Assembly (NCBI RefSeq): GCF_001698125.1
Contig: NZ_CP013854.1
Location: forward strand, 2,232,001 to 2,296,000
DNA from: Pseudonocardia sp. HH130630-07
GTDB lineage: Bacteria; Actinomycetota; Actinomycetes; Mycobacteriales; Pseudonocardiaceae
DNA: 64,000 bases
Direction of reading: 5' to 3'
Under the pieces are notes generated by a model, which saw nothing but the letters and a program-made list of their open reading frames with translations, did no database searches and had not been told where the DNA came from. Made by a program: the position numbers and the translations under genes. This document shows positions 41,628 to 50,625 of the stretch, one piece after another. Each line of letters opens with the position of its first letter. The stretch's first letter is position 1.

Positions 41628-41676
41628 TTGACAATTGGAGACAATCTCCATATAAGTGAAGTGGAGACAGTCTCCA
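41628..41676 (+). promoter_or_regulatory. Sigma-70-type promoter with two identical palindromic operators
   Basis: TTGACA (41628-41633) and TATAAG (41651-41656) have a 17-bp spacer, an unusually consensus-like promoter for this genome. The spacer is largely the palindrome TGGAGACAATCTCCA (41636-41650). A second, TGGAGACAGTCTCCA (41662-41676), covers the expected transcription start. Centres are 26 bp apart. A TetR repressor is encoded in the same gene run (43913). Confidence 0.85.
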
Positions 41677-41695
41677 GATGCGAGTGGGGTGCAGC

Positions 41696-42655
41696 GTGAA
41701 GATCCTGATGTTCGGCCGCGGCGTGATCGCCTCCGTGTACGGCCACGTGCTCGAACGGGCCGGCCACGAGGTCGAGTACTACGTCCGGCCGGGGCGCGCC
41801 GCGGCGTACGGGAGCACGATCGACGTCGAGCTGACCGATCTGCGGAGCAGGCCGTGGGGACAGCGCGTCGTCGGCCGGTGGCCGGTGCACTGTCGCGAGG
41901 AGCTCGACGCCGACCACGACTTCGAGCTGATCGTGCTGAGCGTGGGGCACCACCAGCTCGCCGGGGCCGCCGCGTTCCTGGCTCCGCGGATCGGGGACGC
42001 GACCGTGCTGGTCTTCGGCAACGTCTGGGCCGAGCCACTGGTCGCGATCGGCGATCTCCCGGCCGACCGGGTCGCCTGGGGCTTCCCGCAGGCGGGCGGC
42101 GGGATCGGTTCCGACGGCGTGCTGCGGGCCGCCCTGATGCGCCCGGTCCTCTTCGGCACCCTCGACGGGCCGGCCACCGCCCGCGAACTGGCCGTCCGCC
42201 GGACCTTCCGGGAGGCCGGGCTGACGATCCGCGAGCAGCCCGACTTCCGCGGGTGGCTGTGGCTCCACGTCATCTCGGACGCGGGCCTGTTCTCCCAGGC
42301 GTTGCGCCGGGGCACGATGGCCGACCTGGTCGGGGCACCGGGAGCCCTGCGCGAGGCGATGCTGGTCGCCCGGGAACTGCTGCCCCTCGTCGAGCGGCGC
42401 GGGGTCGACCTCGGCCGGCACCGTCGCACGCTCCTGCGGTTCCGGGCCCCGGTGTGGCTGACCGGTTCCGCGCTGGCGCTGGTGACGGCCGTCGTCCCGC
42501 TCGCGCGCCGCAACGTCGAGGCGCACGACGATCCCGCGGCCGAGGAGCCGCGGGCGGTCTGCCGGGACGTGCTCGCCGAGGCCCGTCGACTCGGTGTCGC
42601 GACACCCCGGCTCGACGCGGCCGAGCCGCATTTCGCACCGACGCGAACCCGTTGA
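41696..42655 (+). CDS. Ketopantoate reductase-like (ApbA/PanE) oxidoreductase
   Basis: About 319 residues from GTG 41696 (MKILMFGRGVIASVYGHVLE); ATG 41678 would add six residues. The N-terminal Rossmann loop is GRGVIASVYG. DFELIVLSVGHHQLAG and VLVFGNVWAEP follow the family pattern, and a helical C-terminal domain (GWLWLHVISDAGLFSQAL, then RELLPLVERRGVDLGRHR) completes it. Such proteins reduce a 2-keto acid or related substrate with NADPH; true pantoate synthesis is not implied. It is first behind the dual-operator promoter, with the P450 remnant 25 bp downstream. Confidence 0.8.
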   Translation: MKILMFGRGVIASVYGHVLERAGHEVEYYVRPGRAAAYGSTIDVELTDLRSRPWGQRVVGRWPVHCREELDADHDFELIVLSVGHHQLAGAAAFLAPRIGDATVLVFGNVWAEPLVAIGDLPADRVAWGFPQAGGGIGSDGVLRAALMRPVLFGTLDGPATARELAVRRTFREAGLTIREQPDFRGWLWLHVISDAGLFSQALRRGTMADLVGAPGALREAMLVARELLPLVERRGVDLGRHRRTLLRFRAPVWLTGSALALVTAVVPLARRNVEAHDDPAAEEPRAVCRDVLAEARRLGVATPRLDAAEPHFAPTRTR

Positions 42656-42680
42656 ACCGCACCCGAGGAGAGGAACGGAC

Positions 42681-43839
42681 ATGACAGCTGTCGAGGACTT
42701 CCCCCAGGCCCGTACCTGCCCGTTCGCTCCGCCGCCGGCGTACGCGCGGATCCGCGAGGAGGACCCGGTCTGCCGGGTCCGGCTCCCGGACGGCGGGTAC
42801 GCCTGGGTGGTCAGCCGCCACTCCGACGTGCGTACCGTCCTCAACGACCGGCGGTTCAGCTCCGACCGCAGGCATCCGCGATTCCCGGAGCTGGTGGAGG
42901 GCGGGGCCGCGGCCAAGCGTGCCGACGACGAGCCCACGCTCCTCCACATGGACTCGCCCGAGCACGCGACGGCCCGCAAGGCGGTGCTGGGAGAGTTCAC
43001 CCTGCGCCGGACCGAGGCGCTGCGGCCGCGGATCCAGGAGATCGTCGACGAACGGGTCGGCGCGATGCTGGCGGGGCCCCGGCCGGCCGATCTGGTCGCG
43101 GAGCTGTCGTTGCCGGTCCCGTCACTGGTGATCTGCGAACTGCTCGGTGTGCCCTACTCCGCGCACGCGTTCTTCCAGGAACGGTCGTCCACACTGATCG
43201 CCCGGGACACACCCCCTGAGGGACGTCTCGCCGCGGTTCTCGCCCTGCGTGGCTACCTGGGCGAGCTGATCGCGGAGAAGGAGACCGACCCGTCCGACGA
43301 TCTGCTCGGGCGCCAGATCGGCGCGTTGCGCACGACGGGCGCCTACCGGCGGGCCGCTCTCGTGGAAATGGCGCTCCTGCTGCTGGTGGCCGGGCACGAG
43401 ACGACGGCGAACATGATCTCGCTCTCGACGGTGGCGTTCCTGCGTGACCCCGGGCAACTCGCGTCGATCCGGGCCGATCCGGGGCGGACCCTCGCCGCGG
43501 TCGAGGAGATGCTGCGGTACTTCACGATCGTCGACGCGGCGACGGCACGACTGTGCGTCGAGGACGCCGAGATCGGCGGGCAGCTGATCCGCGCGGGTGA
43601 GGGGGTCCTGGCGCTGACGTACTCGGCGAACCGCGACCCGCGGGTGTTCGACGAGCCCGACGAGCTGGACATCGGGCGCGGCGGCCGCCATCACGTCGCG
43701 TTCGGGTTCGGGCCGCACCGTGTTCGACACGCTGTTCCGCCGCATCCCCACGCTCGCCCTCGCCACCGGCGTCGACGACCTGCCCTTCAAGGACGACGCG
43801 ACCATCTTCGGGCTGCACCGGCTCCCGGTGACCTGGTGA
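42681..43839 (+). pseudogene. Cytochrome P450 lacking the heme-cysteine loop (deletion plus frameshift)
   Basis: From ATG 42681 a normal bacterial P450 is read: FVSRHSD-type WVVSRHSDVRTVLNDRRFSS, LHMDSPEHATARK, I-helix LLLVAGHETTAN near residue 235, EEMLRY (ExxR-like) and VAFGFGPHR at residue 346. There CLG and the following helix should come. Instead the frame shifts; the expected C-terminus (VFDTLFRRIPTLALATG to LHRLPVTW) continues in another frame from 43720 to the stop at 43839. About 14 residues including the heme-ligand Cys are missing. The product would be inactive. An assembly error is the alternative. Confidence 0.85.
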
Positions 43840-43912
43840 CGGCGCTGTCCCCACGGCCGGGGAACTGGGGCACGATGAGCGGACGATCTCCACCCTCGAC
43901 GTGAGGTGCCGC

Positions 43913-44482
43913 GTGACCACCGACAGGCCGCTGCGTGCCGACGCCCGGCGCAACCGCGAGGCGATCGTCGCCGCAGCCCGGGAGGTCTTCGACGCCGGCC
44001 GGTTCTTCGACGTGCGATTCGACGACCTGGCCGGTCTGGCCGGAGTGGGCACCGGCACGCTCTACCGGAACTTCCCCACCCGCGAGGCACTGGCCGAGGC
44101 GGTCTACCACTCGGAGATCACCACTCTGAGCGACCGCGCACGGCACCTCCGGGCGACCCGCACCGCGAGCGAGGCACTGACGGTCTTCCTGCGGGACATG
44201 ATCGACCACATCGACGCGCACCAGGGCCTCGCCCGGACACTGGCGACCCTCATGTCGGCGGGTACCGGCGACATCACCGCGAGCGGGCACGAACTCGAAA
44301 ACGCCGTGGCCGAGCTGGTGGCCGCGGGCGTGGCGGAGGGCTCCCTGCGTGACGACGTCGGCACCGGGGCCGTGATGATGGCGCTGCACGGCATCGGTGC
44401 CGCCCATGCTCGTCCCGGGTGGCGGGCGGAGGCCGACGGCGTCGTGACCCTGCTGCTGGACGGCCTGCGCCGGAACCGGTGA
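43913..44482 (+). CDS. TetR-family transcriptional regulator
   Basis: A 189-residue regulator. The N-terminal DNA-binding domain is RRNREAIVAAAREVFDAGRF with DLAGLAGVGTGTLYRNFPTR (residues 12-55), a subgroup with a C-terminal domain like SBP-type TetR_C proteins (ALTVFLRDMIDHIDAHQGLA). GTG 43913 follows GAGGTG. It lies 73 bp after the P450 remnant in the same direction. It is the best candidate for the two TGGAGACARTCTCCA operators upstream of this run. Confidence 0.85.
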   Translation: MTTDRPLRADARRNREAIVAAAREVFDAGRFFDVRFDDLAGLAGVGTGTLYRNFPTREALAEAVYHSEITTLSDRARHLRATRTASEALTVFLRDMIDHIDAHQGLARTLATLMSAGTGDITASGHELENAVAELVAAGVAEGSLRDDVGTGAVMMALHGIGAAHARPGWRAEADGVVTLLLDGLRRNR

Positions 44483-44497
44483 CCCGGGGAGGGAGCA

Positions 44498-45217
44498 TCA
44501 CCGCCGGCGGTGCTCACCACCGTTGACCGCCAGTACCTGGCCGGTGATCTGCCGGGCGCCCGGCGAGGCGAGGAACTCCGCGGCCGCGGCGACGTCGTCG
44601 GGCAGGCTCGCCCGGCGGGTCGCGGCCGCGGCGACGAGGGCGGCACGACGGTCGTCGTCGAGGTGGTCACCGAAGAACTCCGTACCGGCGACGTAGCCGG
44701 GGGCCAGCGTGTTGACCGTGACGTCCGCCGGGCCGAGCTGTCCGGCGAGATCGACGGTCCAGCAGGCCAGCGCGGCCTTCGCCGCCCCGTAGGAGCCGGC
44801 GCCCTTGTCCGCGGCGATCGACCCGACGTTGACGACCGTCCCGCCCGGCCGCAACCGGTCCCGCACGGCCGTCGTGGCCAGGACCGCGGAGAGCAGGTTC
44901 GCGTCGAGGTTCGCCCGCCAGCTCCGCGCGACACCGGCGAGATCGTCCCCCGGTCCGCCGCCGGAGAGGTCGGTGTTGCCACCGGCGTTGTTGACCAGCA
45001 CGTCGACGACGTCGGGCAACACGGCCCGGCCGACCGCCTCCGGGTCGGTGAGATCGACGGGCACCGCGACGGCACGGTCGCCCAGCTCCCCGGCCAGGTC
45101 GTGCAGCGGCCCGGGCCGGCGGCCGATGAGCGTGACGTGCGCGCCACCCCCGTGCAACCGTCGCGCGGTCGCCCGGCCGATCCCCGTACCCGCTCCCGTG
45201 ACGACGACGTTCCGCAT
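44498..45217 (-). CDS. Short-chain dehydrogenase/reductase
   Basis: A 239-residue classical SDR: TGAGTGIGRA cofactor loop at residues 7-16, VLVNNAGGN near residue 83, VGSIAADKGAGSYGAAKAAL with Ser, Tyr and Lys of the catalytic site near residues 135-155, and APGYVAGTEF. The TGxxxGIG pattern without an Asp after beta-2 (IGRRPG) suggests NADP preference. ATG 45217. It converges with the TetR gene and is divergent from the LysR gene, its likely regulator. The substrate is unknown. Confidence 0.9.
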   Translation of the reverse strand: MRNVVVTGAGTGIGRATARRLHGGGAHVTLIGRRPGPLHDLAGELGDRAVAVPVDLTDPEAVGRAVLPDVVDVLVNNAGGNTDLSGGGPGDDLAGVARSWRANLDANLLSAVLATTAVRDRLRPGGTVVNVGSIAADKGAGSYGAAKAALACWTVDLAGQLGPADVTVNTLAPGYVAGTEFFGDHLDDDRRAALVAAAATRRASLPDDVAAAAEFLASPGARQITGQVLAVNGGEHRRR

Positions 45218-45325
45218 GACTGTCCTCCCGTGGTGGTGTCCGGTACAGGAGCGAGACTTCCGCGCCGGACGGGTGTCATCCGGATTCGTAGGAGGATCTG
45301 CCGTATTGATGCCAGAATCAGATGA

Positions 45326-46291
45326 GTGGAGACCCGTCGACTGCGCGCGGTGCTGGCGGTCGCCGAGCACGGCCACTTCGGCCGCGCGGCGACGGCGCTC
45401 GGGGTCGGTCAGCCGCGGATCAGCCGGCTCGTTCGCGAGGCCGAGGACGAGCTCGGTGTGGCCCTGTTCGAGCGTGACACCCGCACCGTCGTCCTCACCG
45501 CGGCCGGGACCGCCTACGTCGACGAGGCCGGCCCGGCACTCGTTCGGTTGGATGCCGCCGCCGAGCGGGCCAGGGCCGTCGGCCGCGGTGACGCCGGGGC
45601 GGTGACCGTCGGCACGGTCGGGTCCGCCCTCACCCCACCCTTGCCCCGGCTCCTGCGGACCTTCCGCGAGCGCTGCCCGGCCGTCACCTGCTCGATCGCC
45701 GAGCTGACGACGACCGAGCAGGTGGAGCGCCTGCGGGCCGGGACCCTCGACGTCGGCTTCCTCCGGCCCCCGCTGCCCGCACCCGCCGCGGACGAGCTGA
45801 CGCTCCTGACGGTCCTGCGGGAGCCCCTGGTCTCGGTGCTCCCGCCGGGACACCGGCTCGCCGCACGCACCCGGATCCCGATCGCCGCACTGGCCGACGA
45901 CCCGTTCGTCCGCAATCCGCGGCGGCTCGGTCCCGGCCTGCACGAGACCATCACGTCGCTGTGCCGGGCGGCCGGATTCCTGCCCCGCACCGTGCAGGAG
46001 GCCACCGACATGCAGACCGTGTTGGGGCTCGTCGCCGCCGGTTACGGCGTCGCGGTCGTACCGCGGTCCAGCGCGAGCGGATGTCCCGACGGCGTCGGAC
46101 GGGTCGAGCTGACGGCCGGCCCGACGATCGAGCTGGCCCTCGCCCACGTCGAGCCGATCACGTCGCCCGCGGCGGCCCGGCTCGTCGCGCTCGCCCGTGA
46201 CCTGGACACGAGCCGCGACCGGCTGCTCAGGAACCCGGGCCCGGCGCGGTCTCCGTCGCCGGTCCGTCGGCGGAGACCGCCACGGTGGTGA
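45326..46291 (+). CDS. LysR-family transcriptional regulator
   Basis: A 321-residue regulator. The N-terminal winged HTH (RRLRAVLAVAEHGHFGRAAT, LGVGQPRISRLVREAEDELG) leads to a LysR substrate-binding domain (VTVGTVGSALTPPLPRLLRT, LDVGFLRPPLP, AAGYGVAVVPRSSA). GTG 45326. It is divergent from the SDR gene with 108 bp between, the normal arrangement for a LysR activator and its target. An Arg/Pro-rich tail of 20 residues ends just before a hairpin and the island boundary. Confidence 0.9.
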   Translation: METRRLRAVLAVAEHGHFGRAATALGVGQPRISRLVREAEDELGVALFERDTRTVVLTAAGTAYVDEAGPALVRLDAAAERARAVGRGDAGAVTVGTVGSALTPPLPRLLRTFRERCPAVTCSIAELTTTEQVERLRAGTLDVGFLRPPLPAPAADELTLLTVLREPLVSVLPPGHRLAARTRIPIAALADDPFVRNPRRLGPGLHETITSLCRAAGFLPRTVQEATDMQTVLGLVAAGYGVAVVPRSSASGCPDGVGRVELTAGPTIELALAHVEPITSPAAARLVALARDLDTSRDRLLRNPGPARSPSPVRRRRPPRW

Positions 46292-46323
46292 GGAGCGGGG
46301 CGGATGCCCCCGTGCACGAGAAA

Positions 46324-46351
46324 GACCCCGCCGAGAGATCCCGACGGGGTC
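46324..46351 (+). terminator. Stem-loop at the end of lysR
   Basis: GACCCCGCCG and CGACGGGGTC form a 10-bp stem with one mismatch around an 8-nt loop, followed by ATTATCC. It lies 33 bp after the LysR stop and 7 bp before the island boundary. Confidence 0.6.
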
Positions 46352-46358
46352 ATTATCC

Positions 46359-46405
46359 TGGTGGAGACGAGGGGAATCGAACCCCTAACCCCCGCCTTGC
46401 AAAGG
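46359..46405. other. attL (47-bp duplication of the tRNA-Ala 3' end)
   Basis: It matches 54973-55019 at every base, beginning with TGGT (the complement of the ACCA end) and ending at the anticodon loop (TTGCAAAGG). Immediately inward the sequences differ (AACGGG here, CGGTGC at the tRNA). Integration therefore rebuilt an intact tRNA on the right and left a partial copy here. Confidence 0.92.
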
Positions 46406-46898
46406 AACGGGCTCGTGTGAGCTGCGTTGCATCCGGCAGCTCAGGGGCTCGTCGAGTCTTCACACGTTGGCTTCTCTGGCATCCGATGTGTGCCGTTGGA
46501 TGCCGAAGTGGATGCCAACGCATCTACACGAGCGTAGGGCGTCTACCCCCCGACCTACTACCTGCAAGGCTGTCCACGGCGGTTACATCGTGCTCCGACC
46601 TGCCAAACCATCCACGCGGAGCGTCCCCCATGCGCACCTGGACCCACGATGCGCAGGACGAACGGGTCACGCGGGGTGTCACGACAGCCGGACCGCGATA
46701 ACGAGCGCCAGCCGCTTCGACCACCAGGCTGGCCGTCGCGGCGCTCGACACTGCGTGGCACAGTCGCTGCTCGTGGGCGTCCCGAACCTGATCTACGGCA
46801 CAAACCTCGGCTGTGTAGCCGGGATCGGCCATAGCAGCCGCGCAATGCTCTGGGACTGCCCAGAGTTCGAGTAGCACGCAGCGGAGACGTGATCCACC
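46406..46898. other. Island left end without a convincing gene
   Basis: These 493 bp hold the left arm-type repeats and then DNA of lower GC and mixed codon pattern. A minus-strand frame (about 46524-46835, MADPGYTAEVCAVDQVRDAH) could encode about 103 residues but has no recognisable domain or good ribosome site. The plus-strand frame 46467-46874 looks like a shadow. Confidence 0.5.
46478..46516. repeat. Left arm-type repeats (GGATGCC)
   Basis: GGATGCC occurs at 46498-46504 and 46510-46516 (12-bp period, spacer GAAGT), and inverted (GGCATCC) at 46478-46484. The same 7-mer pair with the same 12-bp period is at the right end (54905-54923). They are probable integrase or accessory-protein arm sites. 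Confidence 0.65.
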
Positions 46899-47795
46899 TA
46901 GGGTGTGTCTCCCAATGCGCGGAGCCAGGTGACGATCGCCTTCAGGACGGCGCCGCCGCGGAAGGTCAGGGCGAGCTTGTCGTAACGGGTGGCCAGCCCG
47001 CGCCACTGCTTGACGTGGCAGAACCCGCACTCGACGACGTTGCGGTTTCGGTAGTCGACCGGATCGAATGCGGGCGGTCGGCCGCCGCGTGAGCCCCGTC
47101 GTTTGCGGTGTCCCTGCTGGTCAGAGGGCTCCGGAATGACAGCGATGATCCGGCGCTCGCGCAGGTGCCGGCGGATCGCGCGTGAGGAGTAGGCCTTGTC
47201 CGCGCGCACGCGTTCGGGCCGGGTCCGGGGTCGTCCCGGGCCCGGTCGGGCGATGCTCAGGCGCGCCATCAGGTGCGGAAACATTGGCGAGTCGCCGCCC
47301 TGGCCGGGGCCGAGGAGGACCACCAGCGGGCGGCCGTGCCCGTCAACGAGCTGGTGGATCTTCGTCGACAGCCCTCCGCGGGACCGTCCCAGCGCGTGAT
47401 CTGCTGGTTCGGCGAGCAGATTCGTGTAGTTCGATCCGGCCCCCTGTGTCGCGCTTGAGGGTCGCGGCGTGCTGGTGGGCACGGATGATCGTGGAGTCCA
47501 CGCTGACCGCCCACCCGAGCACCTCGGCGGCGTCGGCCTCGACCAGAAGAGCAGCCAGGATGTGGTCCCAGGTGCCGTCGCCGCTGTAGCGGCGGTGCCG
47601 CTTCCACAACGTCTGCCACGGCCCGAACTCGGCTGGGACGTCGCGCCAGGGAAGCCCGCACCGATACCGGTAGATGATCCCCTCGATCACCCGGCGGTCA
47701 TCGCGGAACGGGCACCCGCGACGACCCTCGGAGGAGGGCAACAGCGGCGCCAGACGGGCCCACTGGGCATCAGTCAGGACAGCGGTACGCGGCAC
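46898..47795 (-). CDS. IS5-family transposase in two overlapping frames (frameshift)
   Basis: The first frame, from 47795, has the N-terminal domain (LTDAQWARLAPLLPSSEGRR, YRYRCGLPWRDVPAEFGPWQ) and the first DDE aspartate (VSVDSTIIRAHQHAA). After about residue 125 the conserved sequence moves to a second frame (GAGSNYTNLLAEPADHALGR, RADKAYSSRAIR, NVVECGFCHVKQWRGLATRY with the Glu). The change of frame occurs at the GGGGG run (plus 47440-47444), needing +1 or -2, probably programmed. The stop codon TAG at 46898-46900 is supplied by the flanking target CTA, outside the IS end. Confidence 0.85.
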
Positions 47796-47842
47796 CGATC
47801 AAGCATCGCGCACCCCGCTCCGCCTATCTGGGAGACACGCCC
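46901..47842 (-). mobile_element. IS5-family (IS427-like) insertion sequence
   Basis: A 942-bp element. Its ends GGGTGTGTCTCCCA (left) and, inverted, GGGCGTGTCTCCCA (right) differ at one base. Both flanks read C-TA[IS]TA-G, consistent with insertion into CTAG with duplication of TA. It encodes a two-frame transposase on the minus strand and appears complete. Confidence 0.85.
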
Positions 47843-47952
47843 TAGCGGTGACAACTTTCCCTACGCCTTCAAGCCGGGCCGGACGGGCGGCGTCGCTGCC
47901 GCCCGCCTCCTGCCTCCGGTCCGGCGGCCGGCGCGCGCACGCCCCGCCTCCG

Positions 47953-49702
47953 CTCTGACCCGAATCCGCGAGTAGGCTATGAGCTGATCTTGGTCGGCCA
48001 AAGTTGATGTTGCTTGGGTCGGGAGTGGGGTGGTGGGCAAGCGGGCGGCCCGAGTGTCGCCTCGGGTGGCGGGTTCCTGTGCTGGTCGGGGCCGGTGCGG
48101 CCGGGTCAGGACGGAGCGGGCAGGGCGCGGACGCGGGCGAGGACCTCGGCGAGTAGGTGCTCGCCGGGTGGTAGGCGCAGGGTGAGGCCGCGGGCGTGGC
48201 GCACGAGGCGGGCGGGGATGGTGATCAGCCGCCGGCGCAGGGTGGCGATCATGGCCTGGCCGCCGCGGACGCCGTGCCCGACCAGGCGCCCGTCGCGGGT
48301 GCGGGCGGTGAGGTGGTGCAGCCACCCGCTGGTGGTGGCGGCCAGGAGTGCGCCCCACATCCAGGCTCGGTTCACCGCGAGGTGTCCGGAGGGGAGGTGG
48401 CGCAGCGCGGCGCCGTGCTTGGTGTCGCGGAACAGGTTCTCCACCTTCGTGCGGTGGCGGTACCAGTACTCGGCCTGCGCGGCTGCGGCAGGTGTGGAGA
48501 CGTCGAGGTTGGTCACGATGAACGAGTAGGCGAACACCCCGTCGACCTTGGCCACCGTAGCGAGGTCGTCGAGCGGGAGCGCCCGCTGGGCGGGGTGCAG
48601 GGTGCGTCGGCGCCGCGCTCGCGGGTCACCGGAGACCTGGCCGTGGTCCAGGTCGAGCCGGACCCGACGGATCAGCAGCTGGGTCGCTGCGGGCCACCAG
48701 TTCGGGCAATAGTCGGCCACCGCGACCTGCGCGCCGGTCATGTCGATCGCGTCGGTCCACCCGTCGGCCGCGACGCCGTCGAGGATGCGCCACAGCGGCG
48801 CGATGCGTCGGGCGCCGATGGCGAACTCCACGCCGACGAACAGGGCTGCGCGGGCGAGCTGCCCGGCGAAGTAGCCCGCGTCCGCACGCACGCGGACTCG
48901 CCCCGCCCGCGCCTGCGCGGGGAGCGCGGCCAGCGCCCGGTGGAACAGCTCGGCGCTGGTGGCGCGGGGGTCATCCCGGCCCGAACCGAGGTCAGCGGCC
49001 AGCACCACCGCGGTGTCGGCCCAGGTCGCGACGTGCGGGCGGGCGACCCGCTGGCCTTGGTGGTTGAACGCCACGCCCTGCTTGAGCCGGCCGTAAACCT
49101 CGACATCGGTGGTGTCCAGATCGATCGTCACGTCCGCCGTCAGCTGCTCGGCCCGGTCCGGGTCGACCTGGGCGAGCAGGTCCAGCGCGGTGGTGTGCAC
49201 GTCACCGAGCCCGGTCTCCACCGCCGCCCACTGCCCCTCGATGAACTTGCGCGCGAGCCCGGCGGCGGTCGTGGACGCCAACCCCGGCACCGGCGTGAGT
49301 GCCTGCCCGGCGGTGTCGGCGCGGTGCCGGTCCAGCCCGACCAGGAAGTCCTCCCCGCACAGCTGCGCCGCCGACATGCCGACCAGCATCTGCCCGGCGC
49401 TGCACCCGCGGTCGCGGTCCTTGATGGGCCCGACCGCGGCGTCGAGCTTGTCGATGATCCCGAGCCGGTCGATCAGCTCGGTCACCGCGGCCAGCCCGGA
49501 GAACCTGGTCAGCGCCGCGTCCGGCGCGCCGAGACGCACCCGCGCACACCGCGGGCGTCGCTTGCGTACTGTTCGCACCTGATAGGTGTCCTCTCAACCC
49601 GCAATGTCGTGTCGTCGCAAACACGATCATCGCAGGTCAGCGGGCACCTATCGCCATCTCCCCAGTCCGGCCACCAGCGCAACTCGCGGATTCGGGTCAG
49701 AG
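47953..49702 (-). mobile_element. IS1380-family insertion sequence
   Basis: A 1,750-bp element. Terminal inverted repeats begin CTCTGACCCGAATCCGCGAG (47953 inward and 49702 inward, 21 identical bases). They flank one intact transposase gene. No clear target duplication is visible at the ends as drawn, so a base or two at the boundary may be misplaced or the flanks were rearranged. Confidence 0.85.
48106..49578 (-). CDS. IS1380-family DDE transposase
   Basis: A 490-residue transposase. First aspartate region: DVTIDLDTTDVEVYG near residue 150. Second: VRVRADAGYFAG near residue 230. C-terminal Glu in AEYWYRHRTKVENLFRDTKHG near residue 385. These are diagnostic of IS1380. The frame is intact and full length for the family, so the element may be active. 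It lies inside the inverted repeats at 47953 and 49702. Confidence 0.93.
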   Translation of the reverse strand: MRTVRKRRPRCARVRLGAPDAALTRFSGLAAVTELIDRLGIIDKLDAAVGPIKDRDRGCSAGQMLVGMSAAQLCGEDFLVGLDRHRADTAGQALTPVPGLASTTAAGLARKFIEGQWAAVETGLGDVHTTALDLLAQVDPDRAEQLTADVTIDLDTTDVEVYGRLKQGVAFNHQGQRVARPHVATWADTAVVLAADLGSGRDDPRATSAELFHRALAALPAQARAGRVRVRADAGYFAGQLARAALFVGVEFAIGARRIAPLWRILDGVAADGWTDAIDMTGAQVAVADYCPNWWPAATQLLIRRVRLDLDHGQVSGDPRARRRRTLHPAQRALPLDDLATVAKVDGVFAYSFIVTNLDVSTPAAAAQAEYWYRHRTKVENLFRDTKHGAALRHLPSGHLAVNRAWMWGALLAATTSGWLHHLTARTRDGRLVGHGVRGGQAMIATLRRRLITIPARLVRHARGLTLRLPPGEHLLAEVLARVRALPAPS

Positions 49703-50284
49703 GAGTCGGAGTACCAATAACCGTCGTCGCTCGGGGGGCCGCGGCCCTCGACGGTCAGCTCGTCGCGACCGTCGCGGACACCGTCGGAGCAGCCATGGCC
49801 GTCGCAGCCACGGCCGAGACGGGCCTGCGGAGTCTCGCCCAGCAGATCGGTCGCCGGGCCGTCCAGGCCGGCACCACCGCGGTCCTCGTCCGCCGATCCC
49901 GCGGAGAGCCGATCGCGCTCACCCGAGCGCGGCACGAGCACACCCTCCGGGCTGCGCTCGCCCGGGAACTCCCGAGCGTGCTGCGGAACACCGTCGCCGG
50001 CCGCGGCCAGGAGCTGCTCGGCCAGCCGCAACCCCGCATCGACCGCGCCCCGAGCCACCTCCAGCACCGCACCCACCACGGGACCACCGTGGCGCCCGGC
50101 CCCGGATCCGGCCCGCTCGAACGCCCCGTCCGCCGCGTCACGCACCTGCGCCAGAGCCTGACGGGCCTGCCCCCGACCCCCGGGTGAGGCCCCACCCACC
50201 CGCTCGGCCGAACCCTCACCCAGCACCAGCGACCGGCCCTCGCTCCGGGCGTCCTCGACCGCGTTCCGAACGGCCTCGCGCAGC
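49703..50284. other. Unassigned segment between two insertion sequences
   Basis: These 582 bp, with the 108 bp at 47845-47952 on the other side of the IS1380 element, are island DNA split by insertions. Both strands stay open for long stretches because of high GC: a plus frame to 50187 (ATVADTVGAAMAVAATAETG, RRSRGEPIALTRARHEHTLR) and a minus frame (49648-50316). Neither has a recognised domain. It may be the remains of an interrupted gene. Confidence 0.5.
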
Positions 50285-50334
50285 GATCTGCGGTTCCCCC
50301 ATGATCGGGGAGGCATCAGCTATAAGGGGTAGCG

Positions 50335-50625
50335 ATGCCAGAGGTACGGAAGCGCTACGACCGGGAGTTCCGTGACGGAGCGGTCCGGGTCGTGGAGGAG
50401 ACGGGCAAGCCGATCGCCCAGGTCGCCCGTGACCTGGGGGTCAACGAGGGCACGCTGGGCAACTGGGTGGCCCGTGCACGAGAGGCCCGCGAGGACACCG
50501 AGGGCCTGTCTCGCGGCGGCGTCGAGGAGCTCAAGCGGCTGCGCGCGGAGAACGCCGAGCTGCGGATGGAGCGTGATGTCCTCAAGCGATCCGTGGTCCT
50601 GTGGGTCAAGGAGGCGACGAAGTGA
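50335..50625 (+). CDS. IS3-family OrfA
   Basis: A 96-residue HTH and leucine-zipper protein (RYDREFRDGAVRVVEETGKP, AQVARDLGVNEGTLGNWVAR, then ELKRLRAENAELRMERDVLK). It binds the IS ends and, by a -1 frameshift in the 25-bp overlap with orfB, forms the OrfAB transposase. ATG 50335. Confidence 0.93.
   Translation: MPEVRKRYDREFRDGAVRVVEETGKPIAQVARDLGVNEGTLGNWVARAREAREDTEGLSRGGVEELKRLRAENAELRMERDVLKRSVVLWVKEATK

Noticed and set aside
46467..46874. A 135-residue plus-strand gene at the island left end
   Set aside because: It begins within the arm-site region, has no ribosome site or domain, and its codon pattern is not gene-like.
48196..50187. A 663-residue plus-strand frame through the IS1380 element
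   Set aside because: It is antisense to the intact transposase for most of its length and has no domain.
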